From Gemmatimonadaceae bacterium (lineage in GTDB: Bacteria > Gemmatimonadota > Gemmatimonadetes > Gemmatimonadales > Gemmatimonadaceae): DNA of 64,000 nucleotides. Location of the stretch: the NCBI GenBank assembly GCA_019637445.1, contig JAHBVS010000003.1, forward strand, positions 62,001-126,000, read 5' to 3'. The notes beneath the pieces were generated by a model. It saw nothing but the letters and a program-made list of their open reading frames with translations, did not search any database and was not told where the DNA came from. Of this stretch, positions 34,108 through 43,952 are shown in pieces (positions within the stretch are counted from its first letter, which is position 1; each line of letters begins with the position of its first letter). A program made the position numbers and the translations under genes.

Positions 34108-34646
34108 GGCGGTTCGCGCCGCTCTGGCTGGGAGTTCTGGCGACGCTGCTCGCCGGCGGCGGACGGACCGCCGTCGCTCAGAGTTGCACGCTGAACTACA
34201 TCAACGAGTGCATCGTGACCGGCGACGCCACTCGCTCGCTGTTCATCACCATTACCCGCAACGCGCGCCTCGTCGCCGCGACGGGCACGTTGCCGCTGCC
34301 GACGCCGTCGACGACCGAGCTCCAGACGACCTTTGGCGTCCCAGTGTCGGTGCCACTCACGGTGCGGGCGAACTCGGGCTGGAGTGTCTCGATTTCATCC
34401 ACTGCCACGGTGTGGTCCGCCACGCCGGGGAGCGCGCGGCAGAACAAGCCGGTGGCGGACCTGCAGTGGGGCCTGTCGGCGGCTGGGGCCTTCACGGGCG
34501 TGACCACGGGGCTCGTCACCGTCCAGTCGGGGTCTGCCACGGGCGGGGCCTCGGTCCCGCTGCACCTTCGCGTGTCGTACAACTTTGCGCTCGACCGCGC
34601 CGGCAGCTACACGATCCCTGTCCGGATCACCCTGACCGCTCCCTGA
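34104..34646 (+). CDS. Secreted fibre-subunit-like protein C
   Basis: 180 residues. GTG 34104 overlaps the previous stop and gives a signal peptide (cleavage after AVAQ, 26). Mature protein: SCTLNYINECIV with Cys28 and Cys36, a strand-rich Ser/Thr/Ala body, and the ending DRAGSYTIPVRITLTAP that nearly repeats the end of subunit A. The body pattern (VPLTVRANSGWSVSI and PLHLRVSYNFALD) resembles DUF4402-type pilin subunits. It is the last gene of the operon; its end overlaps the convergent DJ-1/PfpI gene by 20 bases. Confidence 0.68.
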   Translation: MRRFAPLWLGVLATLLAGGGRTAVAQSCTLNYINECIVTGDATRSLFITITRNARLVAATGTLPLPTPSTTELQTTFGVPVSVPLTVRANSGWSVSISSTATVWSATPGSARQNKPVADLQWGLSAAGAFTGVTTGLVTVQSGSATGGASVPLHLRVSYNFALDRAGSYTIPVRITLTAP

Positions 34647-35145
34647 GCCAACTGATCATCGCCTCCCCAAAGGCGGGGAGGTCCTTCGGGACTCGGCTGG
34701 ACAGGATATTTGCGTCTTCGACGACGGCCTGATCAACCCATAGGGCTCCCGCGTTCCTGAGGTCGTCCCGAATGCCTACCGTCGACGTCATTCGACGGCC
34801 CTTCACGATGCCGGCTGATATGAGCACCCAGGGCCCGTGGCAGATGGTCGCCACGAGGCCTCCGGCAGAATGCACCGATCGCACAAGATTCAAGACCGTG
34901 TTATCGCGACGCAGCTTATCGGGTGCCCAACCGCCCGGCGCTAGGATTCCGGCCAAAGTGGCGGGATCCACTATGCCGACATCTAGTTCGACCGGGGCAG
35001 GGTATCCGTGCTTTCCCTTGAAGGTGACGCCTTCCGGTCCCAGGAGCGGCGCCGAGTATCCGGCTGCTTCAAGTCGCAGTTTCGGATACCAAACCTCGAG
35101 ATCCTCATAATCAGGACCAACCAAAATACCGATTGTCTTGGTCAT
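34627..35145 (-). CDS. DJ-1/PfpI family protein
   Basis: 172 residues of the class I glutamine-amidotransferase-like fold. IGILVGPDYEDLEVWYP carries the conserved Glu region, and ATICHGPWVLISAG holds the nucleophilic-elbow Cys in the family's typical A-x-C-H-G pattern; RRMTSTVGIRDDLRNAGA is the following segment. Family members act as proteases, glyoxalases/deglycases or stress chaperones. ATG 35145 was chosen; a start 13 codons upstream is possible. Codon use is less GC-biased than in neighbours and the upstream region is AT-rich, so transfer from another source is likely. Confidence 0.9.
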   Translation of the reverse strand: MTKTIGILVGPDYEDLEVWYPKLRLEAAGYSAPLLGPEGVTFKGKHGYPAPVELDVGIVDPATLAGILAPGGWAPDKLRRDNTVLNLVRSVHSAGGLVATICHGPWVLISAGIVKGRRMTSTVGIRDDLRNAGALWVDQAVVEDANILSSRVPKDLPAFGEAMISWLRERSG

Positions 35146-35521
35146 CTCGGCCTCGAATGTGGAACAACTCTCGCGAAGCGACAATGTTCCGATAAGACGC
35201 TTTAGTTGCGTGATGTAACTCGATTTCAGTAGCGCAGTTATGTAATGTCATCTAGATATTCTATCAATTGCATACGTGCGAATCTGTATGCATCGATCGC
35301 TGCATACTATCGTGCGCCACGTCTTTGCGCTCCAGAATATCACAAATTCGGATATCCACTTTCGGCGCGGCGTGCATGAATTACAAGGCGTGCCACGAGC
35401 CGAAGTCACCTAGGTATCGATCGAGGGTTGCTGGGGCAGAGTTCTTCAAAGCCAACTCCTCACCAGGGTTCGACCAGGCGCCAACACTCGACGACCTCCT
35501 CAGGAGTTCTCAGCACGACTG
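35146..35521. other. Lower-GC intergenic islet
   Basis: 376 bases clearly richer in A and T than anything else in the window (for example ATCTAGATATTCTATCAATT near 35251). A 97-codon open frame on the plus strand (35268-35561) has no recognisable family features and no good ribosome-binding site, so it is not called as a gene. No terminal inverted repeats, transposase remnant or tRNA end was seen. With the DJ-1/PfpI gene it looks like an inserted segment. Confidence 0.55.
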
Positions 35522-36562
35522 TCAACTCGGCGCAATGTCACCGGCTCGCTTCGCGGCCTGAAACGCCATGGCCCGAAGCCTCGCCACCCGGTTCCGCATC
35601 GGTGGGTGCGTAGCGAACAGGTCCCAGATTCGCCCCTCGCGATCATTTGAAAGCCGACCAGTTGGGTCGGCAATGCAGAGATGCGCAACGCCGCTCGAGA
35701 TGGCCTTTGTCGGCGCGTGATGCTGCTCGATCTTGTCCAAGGCTGACGCCAACGCGGCTGGGTTCCGCGTGAACTGCGCCGCCATCGCGTCCGCCAGATA
35801 CTCCCGCTTTCGGCTCACCCCCATCGCGAGCAGGCGAGTGACCAGTGGTGCCAGCAGCCAACTCAGGACCCAGACAGCCACAAGGAGCAGAATCAGCGGG
35901 TTGTTTCCGCCTCCGCCGTTGCCACGGCCGCGCCCTCTGCCGCCAATTCGGCCCCCGCGGAGAAACACGCGGCCGACGCCGTCGCGGATCAACAGAATGG
36001 CACCCGCGATCCCGGCCATCAGGGTCATCAGCCGGGTGTCTTCATTCTTGACATGCCCCATCTCGTGCGCCACAACTGCCTGCAGCTCATCGCGGTCCAG
36101 CACACCGAGCAAGCCTGCGGTGACCGCCAGGTGAGCTTCCAGCGGCCGCGTCCCGGTCACAAAGGCGTTGGGGTCCGGATCCGGCACCACGTAGACTTTG
36201 GGGCGAGGCAGCCCGGCCGCGATCGACATCTCCTCAACCACGTTCAGGAGCTGCTGCTCCTCAGGGGTCTTGGCCGCGTCGAGCGGTTGGGCCCCGGTGG
36301 TCCAGAGCACCTTCTTGGCTCCGTTGCGCAGGACGTCCCCGACCAGGAAGAGCGCGACCGCCCCCATCGCGAGGCCGAGCCACGGCACCCGATGCTGGTA
36401 GCCGCCGGTCGCGCCGGCTCCCTGCGTCGACAGCCAGAGAATCAGGTCGCCGCCCAGTCCGAGCCAGAGGAAGAACAGCAGGAACGCCCCAACCAGCACC
36501 CAGGACTTGCGGCGGTTGGAGGCCTGCTGCTCAAAGAGGTTGAGCGTGCGCGGCTCAGCCAC
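35522..36562 (-). CDS. M48 family zinc metalloprotease (HtpX-like)
   Basis: 346 residues. An N-terminal NLFEQQASNRRKSW leads into two membrane helices (about 20-45 and 62-80), as in HtpX. The catalytic domain has VVAHEMGHVKNEDTRLM (HEMGH zinc site) and, later, SRKREYLADAMAAQFT with the third ligand Glu; two more hydrophobic segments lie between. A Gly/Arg-rich loop (RIGGRGRGRGNGGGGNN) is unusual. These membrane proteases degrade damaged membrane proteins. Start GTG 36562; it is 11 bases after lemA, a common partner. Confidence 0.93.
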   Translation of the reverse strand: MAEPRTLNLFEQQASNRRKSWVLVGAFLLFFLWLGLGGDLILWLSTQGAGATGGYQHRVPWLGLAMGAVALFLVGDVLRNGAKKVLWTTGAQPLDAAKTPEEQQLLNVVEEMSIAAGLPRPKVYVVPDPDPNAFVTGTRPLEAHLAVTAGLLGVLDRDELQAVVAHEMGHVKNEDTRLMTLMAGIAGAILLIRDGVGRVFLRGGRIGGRGRGRGNGGGGNNPLILLLVAVWVLSWLLAPLVTRLLAMGVSRKREYLADAMAAQFTRNPAALASALDKIEQHHAPTKAISSGVAHLCIADPTGRLSNDREGRIWDLFATHPPMRNRVARLRAMAFQAAKRAGDIAPS

Positions 36563-36573
36563 GCGCCGCGGCC

Positions 36574-37143
36574 TCAGCTACGCTTGAACTCGACCTTGGG
36601 CACCGCCCGCTCGGCGGCGTCCTCGATCTCCCAGAGCTCGGCCGGCACGCACTTGGCAAAGCCCGCCACGAGGTTCGTGGGGAACTGCTGCTGCCGCGTG
36701 TTGTAGAGCGTGGCCGTGTCGTTGTAGAGCTGCCGCGCGAACGACACCTTGTTCTCGGTCGAGGCCAGTTCTTCCTGCAGCGACTTCATGTTCGCGGTCG
36801 CCTTGAGGTCAGGATAGGCCTCGACCACGGCGAGCAGCCGGCCGAGCGCGCCGGTGAGCTGGGCCTCGGCCGCTGCGGACGCTTGCACGTGCTGCGGATC
36901 GAGGCCGGCGGCGGCCTTGACGGCGGAGTTGCGCGCGCTGACGACGGCCTGCAGGGTGTCCTTCTCGAAGTCCATCGCGCCCTGAACGGCGCTGACGAGG
37001 TTCGGGATCAGGTCATGTCGGCGCTTCAACTGCACGTCGATCTGCTTGAGCGCGTTGGCGGTCTGGTTCCTGAGGGCGATGAGCCCGTTGTAGGCGATGA
37101 CGCCCCATACGGCGATGACAGCAAGCGCAATCAACAGGAACAC
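36574..37143 (-). CDS. lemA: LemA family protein
   Basis: 189 residues: an N-terminal membrane helix (1-18), then the LemA long-helix domain with YNGLIALRNQTANALKQIDV, QLKRRHDLIPNLVSAVQG and AVVEAYPDLKATANMKSLQE, and the LYNTRQQQFPTNLVAGF segment. LemA is exported with the bulk outside the cytoplasm; its function is not settled. GTG 37143 has AGGAG six bases ahead. The lemA-M48 pair is widespread and suggests a shared envelope-stress role. Confidence 0.94.
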   Translation of the reverse strand: MFLLIALAVIAVWGVIAYNGLIALRNQTANALKQIDVQLKRRHDLIPNLVSAVQGAMDFEKDTLQAVVSARNSAVKAAAGLDPQHVQASAAAEAQLTGALGRLLAVVEAYPDLKATANMKSLQEELASTENKVSFARQLYNDTATLYNTRQQQFPTNLVAGFAKCVPAELWEIEDAAERAVPKVEFKRS

Positions 37144-37186
37144 GTCGAGCTCCTGGAGAGAGGGGGTGCGCGGACACCAACGAAGC

Positions 37187-37216
37187 GGGGGGCGACACCG
37201 CGCGGTATCGCCCCCC
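37187..37216. terminator. Perfect 9-bp GC hairpin between two minus-strand genes
   Basis: GGGGGGCGA (37187-37195) pairs with TCGCCCCCC (37208-37216); the 12-base loop itself contains the palindrome ACCGCGCGGT. It lies 30 bases past the end of the small membrane-protein gene and 43 bases before lemA. No U-tract follows on either strand. It may terminate or attenuate transcription into lemA. A (CG)7 run lies at 37225-37238. Confidence 0.45.
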
Positions 37217-37246
37217 GTAACCTACGCGCGCGCGCGCGTCAGGGTG

Positions 37247-37423
37247 TCAGTTCCCGGCCTTCTTCTTGGCCAGCGCGTCCTGCACCCAGGTGAGCGGAAT
37301 CAGGAACAGCGGCGTGAGCAGAATGCCGAGCAGCATATTGATCCACGTCAGGCCAACGTAGTAGGCGCCCATGCCGAGGCCTGCGATGAGGGTGCCGAGG
37401 GGGCCGCCAAAGCTGTGTTCCAC
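37247..37423 (-). CDS. Small two-helix membrane protein
   Basis: 58 residues from GTG 37423, which has GGAG eight bases upstream; the frame continues to an ATG at 37492, but that would run into the divergent tilS start, so the short form is preferred. Two hydrophobic segments (about 8-25 and 28-46) and a C-terminal basic KKKAGN. GLTWINMLLGILLTPLF resembles small YqaE/Pmp3-like or KPN-type membrane peptides only loosely. Function unknown. Confidence 0.55.
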   Translation of the reverse strand: MEHSFGGPLGTLIAGLGMGAYYVGLTWINMLLGILLTPLFLIPLTWVQDALAKKKAGN

Positions 37424-37480
37424 GTCTTCGCTCCGAGGGGTGCCGGGGTGAGGCGTTCGTCCGACGGATATCTTAGCCAC

Positions 37481-38464
37481 GTGCCTAGCCAAAGTGAAGC
37501 GGTTTCGGCGGTGCAGGGCGCGCTCGCGGCGCTGCCCTCAGGCCGATGGCTGCTCGCCGTGTCCGGCGGTCGCGATTCAATGGTGCTGCTGGATGCGATG
37601 GCATCGGCGCGCGGCCACGAGGTCGCTGCGGTGGCGACGTTTGATCACGGCACGGGGCGCGCGGCGACGCGCGCGGCTTCGCTCGTGGAACGGCGCGGCC
37701 TCGAGCTGGAACTGCCCGTTGTGTCGGGCACCGTAGATGCGCCCGAACCGCCGGGCGAGGCCTCGTGGCGACACCTGCGCTGGCGCTTCCTGCGCGGATG
37801 GGCCGAGGAGCTCGACGCGACCATCCTCACGGCACACACGGCGGATGACCAGGTCGAGACCGTCGTGCAGCGCATCCTGCGTGGGGCGGGCGCACGCGGC
37901 TTGGCGGGAATGAACGCCGTCGTGGTGGCGCCGGGTCTTCCGACGGTGCTCCGTCCGCTGTTGGGCGTGGCGGGGACGGTGATCGCAGACTACGCGACGA
38001 CGCGCAGTCTGCGCTACGTGACCGACCCGACGAATCGCGATCGCAAGTACCAGCGCAACCGTGTCCGGCACGACATCCTGCCGGCCCTCGAGCGCGCGGC
38101 GCCGGGCTTCGGCGCCTGGTGCGCCGACCTGTCGGTGCGCGCGGCGGCGTGGCGGACGGCGCTGGCCTCGCTGGTGGACTCCGGCATCGGACCGACGATC
38201 ACGGGTGACGGCGCGCTTGTGCTGTGGGCGAGCCGCGTGCAGGCGCTCGGAGCCGACGAGTGGAGTGTGATCTGGCCGGAGTTGGCGGCGCGTGTGGGTG
38301 TCGTCATGGACCGCCGCGGCATCGCGCGGGCGAGCGCCTGGGCTCCCCGGTCGAAGCCAGGCGGGGAGGTCCAGCTTTCCCGCGGCGCCACGATTCGCCG
38401 TACCGCTCGCACGTTCGTAATTCGGGCATCGGCGACCCTCGCCAACTATATTGATGCACAGTGA
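37481..38464 (+). CDS. tilS: tRNA(Ile)-lysidine synthase
   Basis: 327 residues. The enzyme adds lysine to C34 of the CAU tRNA(Ile) so it reads AUA. The N-type PP-loop motif is LLAVSGGRDSMVLLDAM, followed by FDHGTG, ILTAHTADDQVETVVQRILRGAGARGLAGM, and the DPTNRDRKYQRNRVRHDILP segment, all standard for TilS. The protein is short at the C-terminus compared with the E. coli enzyme, which has two extra domains. Start GTG 37481 is the only one giving the normal N-terminus; a weak TATCTT box stands just upstream. The stop overlaps hpt (GTGA), a classic tilS-hpt-ftsH order. Confidence 0.93.
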   Translation: MPSQSEAVSAVQGALAALPSGRWLLAVSGGRDSMVLLDAMASARGHEVAAVATFDHGTGRAATRAASLVERRGLELELPVVSGTVDAPEPPGEASWRHLRWRFLRGWAEELDATILTAHTADDQVETVVQRILRGAGARGLAGMNAVVVAPGLPTVLRPLLGVAGTVIADYATTRSLRYVTDPTNRDRKYQRNRVRHDILPALERAAPGFGAWCADLSVRAAAWRTALASLVDSGIGPTITGDGALVLWASRVQALGADEWSVIWPELAARVGVVMDRRGIARASAWAPRSKPGGEVQLSRGATIRRTARTFVIRASATLANYIDAQ

Positions 38465-39021
38465 GTACGACCGCCCCGAAGTCCGCCGACCCGCGCCTGC
38501 TAGGGCGCGCCATCAAGCGCATCGCCTTCGACGAGCAGGCGATCGCGCAGCGTGTCCGGGAACTGGGCGCTGAAATCACCGCTTCCTATCCAGACGGTGA
38601 CCTGCTGGTGCTGGGTCTGCTGAAGGGCAGCTTCGTGTTCCTGGCGGACCTCGTGCGGGAGATTCGCCGTCCGCTGCACGTGGACTTTCTCGTGGCCTCG
38701 AGCTACGGCGCCGGGACGGTGTCGTCCGGCAATGTCCAGTTGGTGTACGACCCCGAGACCTCGCTGGAAGGGAAGCACATCCTGCTGGTCGAGGACATCG
38801 TGGATTCCGGTCGCACGCTGCAGAAGCTTGTCCAGATCCTTGGGGCGCGGAAGCCGCGGTCGATTGAGATCTGCGCCCTGCTGCACAAACACATCGCGGA
38901 GCACCTCTCGCATCCCGTGAAGTTCGTGGGATTCGACGCGCCGCACGAATTCCTTGTCGGCTACGGCCTGGACCACGCGGAAGACTTCCGCCACGTCCCG
39001 TTCGTGGCCAGCCTCGAGTAG
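38461..39021 (+). CDS. hpt: Hypoxanthine phosphoribosyltransferase
   Basis: 186 residues, purine salvage: transfers the phosphoribosyl group from PRPP to hypoxanthine or guanine. The PRPP loop ILLVEDIVDSGRTLQKL (about 111-127), LVLGLLKGSFVFLADLVREI and the C-terminal FVGFDAPHEFLVGYGLDHAE are all present. Start GTG 38461 overlaps tilS. ftsH follows after 6 bases. The order tilS-hpt-ftsH is conserved across many phyla. Confidence 0.96.
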   Translation: MSTTAPKSADPRLLGRAIKRIAFDEQAIAQRVRELGAEITASYPDGDLLVLGLLKGSFVFLADLVREIRRPLHVDFLVASSYGAGTVSSGNVQLVYDPETSLEGKHILLVEDIVDSGRTLQKLVQILGARKPRSIEICALLHKHIAEHLSHPVKFVGFDAPHEFLVGYGLDHAEDFRHVPFVASLE

Positions 39022-39027
39022 GTAGCC

Positions 39028-41001
<1,974 letters not shown>

Positions 41002-41034
41002 GGCGGGTTCGTACGTGACCGTGGTGCGGCGACC

Positions 41035-41799
41035 GTGAATCCCACGGGCTTCCTGACGTTCGGCTGGCGCGACCTCCTCGAGGTCGCGCTTGTCGCATAC
41101 ATCCTCTACCGCGGCCTGCTGCTCATCAGCGGGACGCGCGCGCTGCAGATGCTGGCGGGCATCGTCGTGCTGGTGCTCGCCTACGCGGCCGCCTGGGTGC
41201 TGCGGCTCACCACGCTGACGTGGCTGCTCGGCCTGGCGTTCACTTACGGCGCGTTCGCCGCCATCGTGATCTTCCAGCCGGAACTGCGCGCGGCGCTGGC
41301 GAACCTCGGGCAGCGGCGGCTGGGGTTCCTGCTCAGGCGCGACGAGGAGGACACCGATGCCGCCGCCGTGCTCGCCGATACGGCGTTTCGCCTCTCGCGC
41401 CTCGGCCTCGGCGCCATCATCGCGATCGAGCGCGATGTGTCGTTGGCGCCGTTCGTGGGGAGCGGCACGGCGGTGTCGATGCAGGTGCACGCCGACCTGC
41501 TCGCGGCGGTGTTCGCGCGATCCTCGGCGCTGCACGACGGCGCCGTGGTCGTCCGCGCGGACCGTGTGATCGGGGCGGGCTGTATTCTGCCGCTGACCGC
41601 GACGCCGCTGGATCGCAGCTATGGCACGCGGCACCGGGCGGCGCTTGGGCTGTCCGAGGAGACGGATGCCGTCATCCTCGTCGTCAGTGAGGAGCGCGAG
41701 GAAGTGTCGGTGGCGTTGCGCGGCGAATTGCGCCGGATGGGCAGCGAGCGCGAGTTGCGCACATTCCTCGCGGCGCGCGAGGCGAACGCGACCGTCTGA
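41035..41799 (+). CDS. cdaA: Diadenylate cyclase CdaA (DisA-N domain)
   Basis: 254 residues. Three N-terminal membrane helices (about 12-80) then a DAC domain that makes c-di-AMP from two ATP. The catalytic motifs are DGA at 168-170 in ALHDGAVVV and RHR at 199-201 in GTRHRAALGL. FQPELRAALANLG marks the CdaA subtype. Start GTG 41035, 33 bases after ftsH, so it is probably in the same operon. c-di-AMP controls potassium and osmolyte balance and wall homeostasis in other phyla; no glmM or cdaR neighbour is seen here. Confidence 0.94.
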   Translation: MNPTGFLTFGWRDLLEVALVAYILYRGLLLISGTRALQMLAGIVVLVLAYAAAWVLRLTTLTWLLGLAFTYGAFAAIVIFQPELRAALANLGQRRLGFLLRRDEEDTDAAAVLADTAFRLSRLGLGAIIAIERDVSLAPFVGSGTAVSMQVHADLLAAVFARSSALHDGAVVVRADRVIGAGCILPLTATPLDRSYGTRHRAALGLSEETDAVILVVSEEREEVSVALRGELRRMGSERELRTFLAAREANATV

Positions 41800-41927
41800 G
41801 GGGCAGGGGTCCGCGACCTTGCGCGCTGGTGGGGCGTCGGCGGGCGTTGTGGTCTAATGTCCGACGTTCGCCCAACCATTTTGACTGCGCGCGTGTCTCA
41901 CCGCGTGAACCCTCACCCTGCCTGACG

Positions 41928-43175
41928 ATGACTCTCCGATCGCTCGCCGGCTGGCTCGGCGTCCTGCTCCTGACGGCCTGTGGAGGCGGCACTGCTGCGT
42001 CCCGAGCCCTTGTGACCGTATTCGACTCCACGCGTGCAGACACCGTCGTCGCGCGCACCGCTGGGGAAGTGCCGGCGGAACGCGTGCGGCAGTTGGTCGA
42101 GGAGCTGCGCATCGCACCGGAGGCCGACGATACGTCGCTGTTTGCCGACGTCTTCGAGTTCGACGTGACGCCGGATGGCCGCCTGCTGGTGTTCGACCAA
42201 GGGGGGCGCAGCGTGCTGGAGTTCGCGCCCGGCGGAGCGCTGACGCGCCGCATTGGACGCCAGGGCGCGGGGCCCGGCGAGTTCAATCGCAACGGCGGCA
42301 TGGTGGCGCGCGCGGACGGGGGCTTCGTGCAGTGGGACGCTGGAAATGGGCGCGTCTCGTTCTTCTCGCCGTCCGGGAACTTCGATTCGAGTTGGGTGGT
42401 GCCGACCGGTTTCAGTACGTCGAATGGGTTGCGCAGCGATCGCAGTGGCTCCCTGTACCTGTACCGTCCGGTCACGCCGCCCCGCGAGGGGGAGATTCTC
42501 GGGCGGATGGGCTTGGTGCGCCTGCAGCCCGGTGGTGTGTGGGGCGACTCGTTGGTGCCGCCCGACCTTCCCTGGGAACGCGTGGTCTACGTGGCGCGCG
42601 TCGATGGCAACACCTCGTCGACTTCGCCCACCCACTCCCCGCGGTTCCAATGGCAGTGGCATCCCGACGGGCACTTCGTGTCGGTGAGCACTGCGCGCTA
42701 TGTGCTCGAGGTTTCGCGCCCCGACCGTGCGCTGCGCATCGAGCGCGAGGCACCGGCCATCCCCGTGTCGGCCGATGAGCGGGCGTTTGAGGAAGAGCGT
42801 ATCACCGCCTCGATGCGCCAGACTGAACCGGGCTGGGTCTTTCGCGGCCCACCGATTCCCGCCGAGAAGCCGCCCGTGGCCGCGCTCTTCGTGGCGCGCG
42901 ATGGACGATACTGGGTGCGGGTCGCCACGGCCTCGGAGCTCATTCCGGAGGCAGAGCGCGACCCGGTGCGCCCGAACCGGCCGCCCCCGCGGCGCTACCG
43001 TGAGCAGCCCGAGTACGAGGTGTTCGACGCGGATGGGTCCTTCCGCGGTCGCGTGGCGCTGCCGATGGGCAGCACGTTCATCGAGGCCGATGGCGACCTG
43101 GTGTGGTTCATCGCCCGCGACGCGGACGGGCTGGCGGCCGTGGTCCGTGCCCGTGTGAATCCCGGACTGCGCTAG
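41928..43175 (+). CDS. Lipoprotein with 6-bladed beta-propeller-like repeats
   Basis: 415 residues. Lipobox LLLTAC with Cys17. Propeller-type repeats follow: VFEFDVTPDGRLLVFDQGGRSVLEF, TRRIGRQGAGPGEFNRNGG and FVQWDAGNGRVSFFSPSGN, the GxGPGEF motif being typical of the 6-bladed (NHL-like) exported proteins common in Gemmatimonadota and Bacteroidota. Function is unknown. ATG 41928 gives the lipoprotein signal; frames upstream are ignored. It is followed by a hairpin at 43201, so it is probably a single-gene unit. Confidence 0.8.
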   Translation: MTLRSLAGWLGVLLLTACGGGTAASRALVTVFDSTRADTVVARTAGEVPAERVRQLVEELRIAPEADDTSLFADVFEFDVTPDGRLLVFDQGGRSVLEFAPGGALTRRIGRQGAGPGEFNRNGGMVARADGGFVQWDAGNGRVSFFSPSGNFDSSWVVPTGFSTSNGLRSDRSGSLYLYRPVTPPREGEILGRMGLVRLQPGGVWGDSLVPPDLPWERVVYVARVDGNTSSTSPTHSPRFQWQWHPDGHFVSVSTARYVLEVSRPDRALRIEREAPAIPVSADERAFEEERITASMRQTEPGWVFRGPPIPAEKPPVAALFVARDGRYWVRVATASELIPEAERDPVRPNRPPPRRYREQPEYEVFDADGSFRGRVALPMGSTFIEADGDLVWFIARDADGLAAVVRARVNPGLR

Positions 43176-43200
43176 GCCACCTCGCGTGGAGCCGCGATTG

Positions 43201-43227
43201 CGTGGGCGCGAGGCTTTCGCGCCCGCG
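43201..43227 (+). terminator. Candidate hairpin terminator after the propeller lipoprotein
   Basis: GGGCGCGA (43204-43211), five-base loop GGCTT, TCGCGCCC (43217-43224), extendable by a G-T and G-C pair on each side. It lies 25 bases past the stop at 43175 and before the yggS operon. The following TAAGCTCCGGTAATTT has only a short T run, so it is a moderate-quality intrinsic terminator. Confidence 0.5.
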
Positions 43228-43251
43228 TAAGCTCCGGTAATTTCAACTGTT

Positions 43252-43947
43252 ATGGGTTTTTCGGGTCTCGCCGAGCGCGTGGCAGAGGTGCGGCAGCGCA
43301 TCGACGCCGCGCGCGCACGGGGGCAGGGGCAGTCGGTGCGCCTGATCGCCGTGACGAAGACGCACGGAGCCGAGGCGGTGCTCGCAGCCGAGGCGGCGGG
43401 AATTGCCGATGTCGGCGAGAACAAGGTGCAGGAAGCGGTGGGCAAGCAGGTTGCCCTCCGAGAGGCCGGCACGATGCCGTCGGGCATCCGCTGGCATCTC
43501 ATCGGCCATCTGCAGACGAACAAGGTCAAGCAGCTCGATCGCTTCGACCTGCTGCACGCGCTGGATCGACCGCGCCTTGCGGACGCGGTGTCGGAACAGG
43601 CAATGCGCAGCGAGCGGGTGTTCGACGTGCTGATGCAGGTGAATGTCGTCGGCGAGGAATCAAAGGGTGGCTATGCGCTCGCGGATGTGCAGGCAGCAGC
43701 GACGCGCCTGCGGGAGCTGTCCGGCCTTCGGGTGCGGGGCGTGATGACGATGGCGCCGTTCGACGCGGACGAGCCGACGCTGCGACGGGTGTTTCGCGGC
43801 GCACGGGAAGCGCGCGAGCGGTTGCAGGATGCAGGCCTTCCCGCCGAGGAGCTCTCGATGGGAATGAGTGGGGACTACGAGATTGCCGTCGAGGAAGGGG
43901 CCACGTTGCTCCGCCTCGGCACCGTGCTGTTCGGCGCAAGGAGCTAA
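43252..43947 (+). CDS. yggS: YggS/PROSC family PLP homeostasis protein
   Basis: 231 residues, alanine-racemase-like barrel binding pyridoxal 5'-phosphate through Lys36 in LIAVTKTHG. Conserved IADVGENKVQEA, WHLIGHLQTNKV, and SMGMSGDYEIAVEEGATLLRLG are all visible. Family members buffer free PLP rather than catalyse a known reaction. ATG 43252 is a clear start. It leads a long run, divIVA following after 5 bases, the same yggS-divIVA neighbourhood as in Gram-positive and actinobacterial division clusters. Confidence 0.95.
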   Translation: MGFSGLAERVAEVRQRIDAARARGQGQSVRLIAVTKTHGAEAVLAAEAAGIADVGENKVQEAVGKQVALREAGTMPSGIRWHLIGHLQTNKVKQLDRFDLLHALDRPRLADAVSEQAMRSERVFDVLMQVNVVGEESKGGYALADVQAAATRLRELSGLRVRGVMTMAPFDADEPTLRRVFRGAREARERLQDAGLPAEELSMGMSGDYEIAVEEGATLLRLGTVLFGARS

Positions 43948-43952
43948 GCAAA

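Noticed and set aside
35268-35561. Possible 97-codon gene in the AT-richer islet
   Set aside because: No ribosome-binding site, no family resemblance, and it runs into the end of the M48 protease gene on the other strand.
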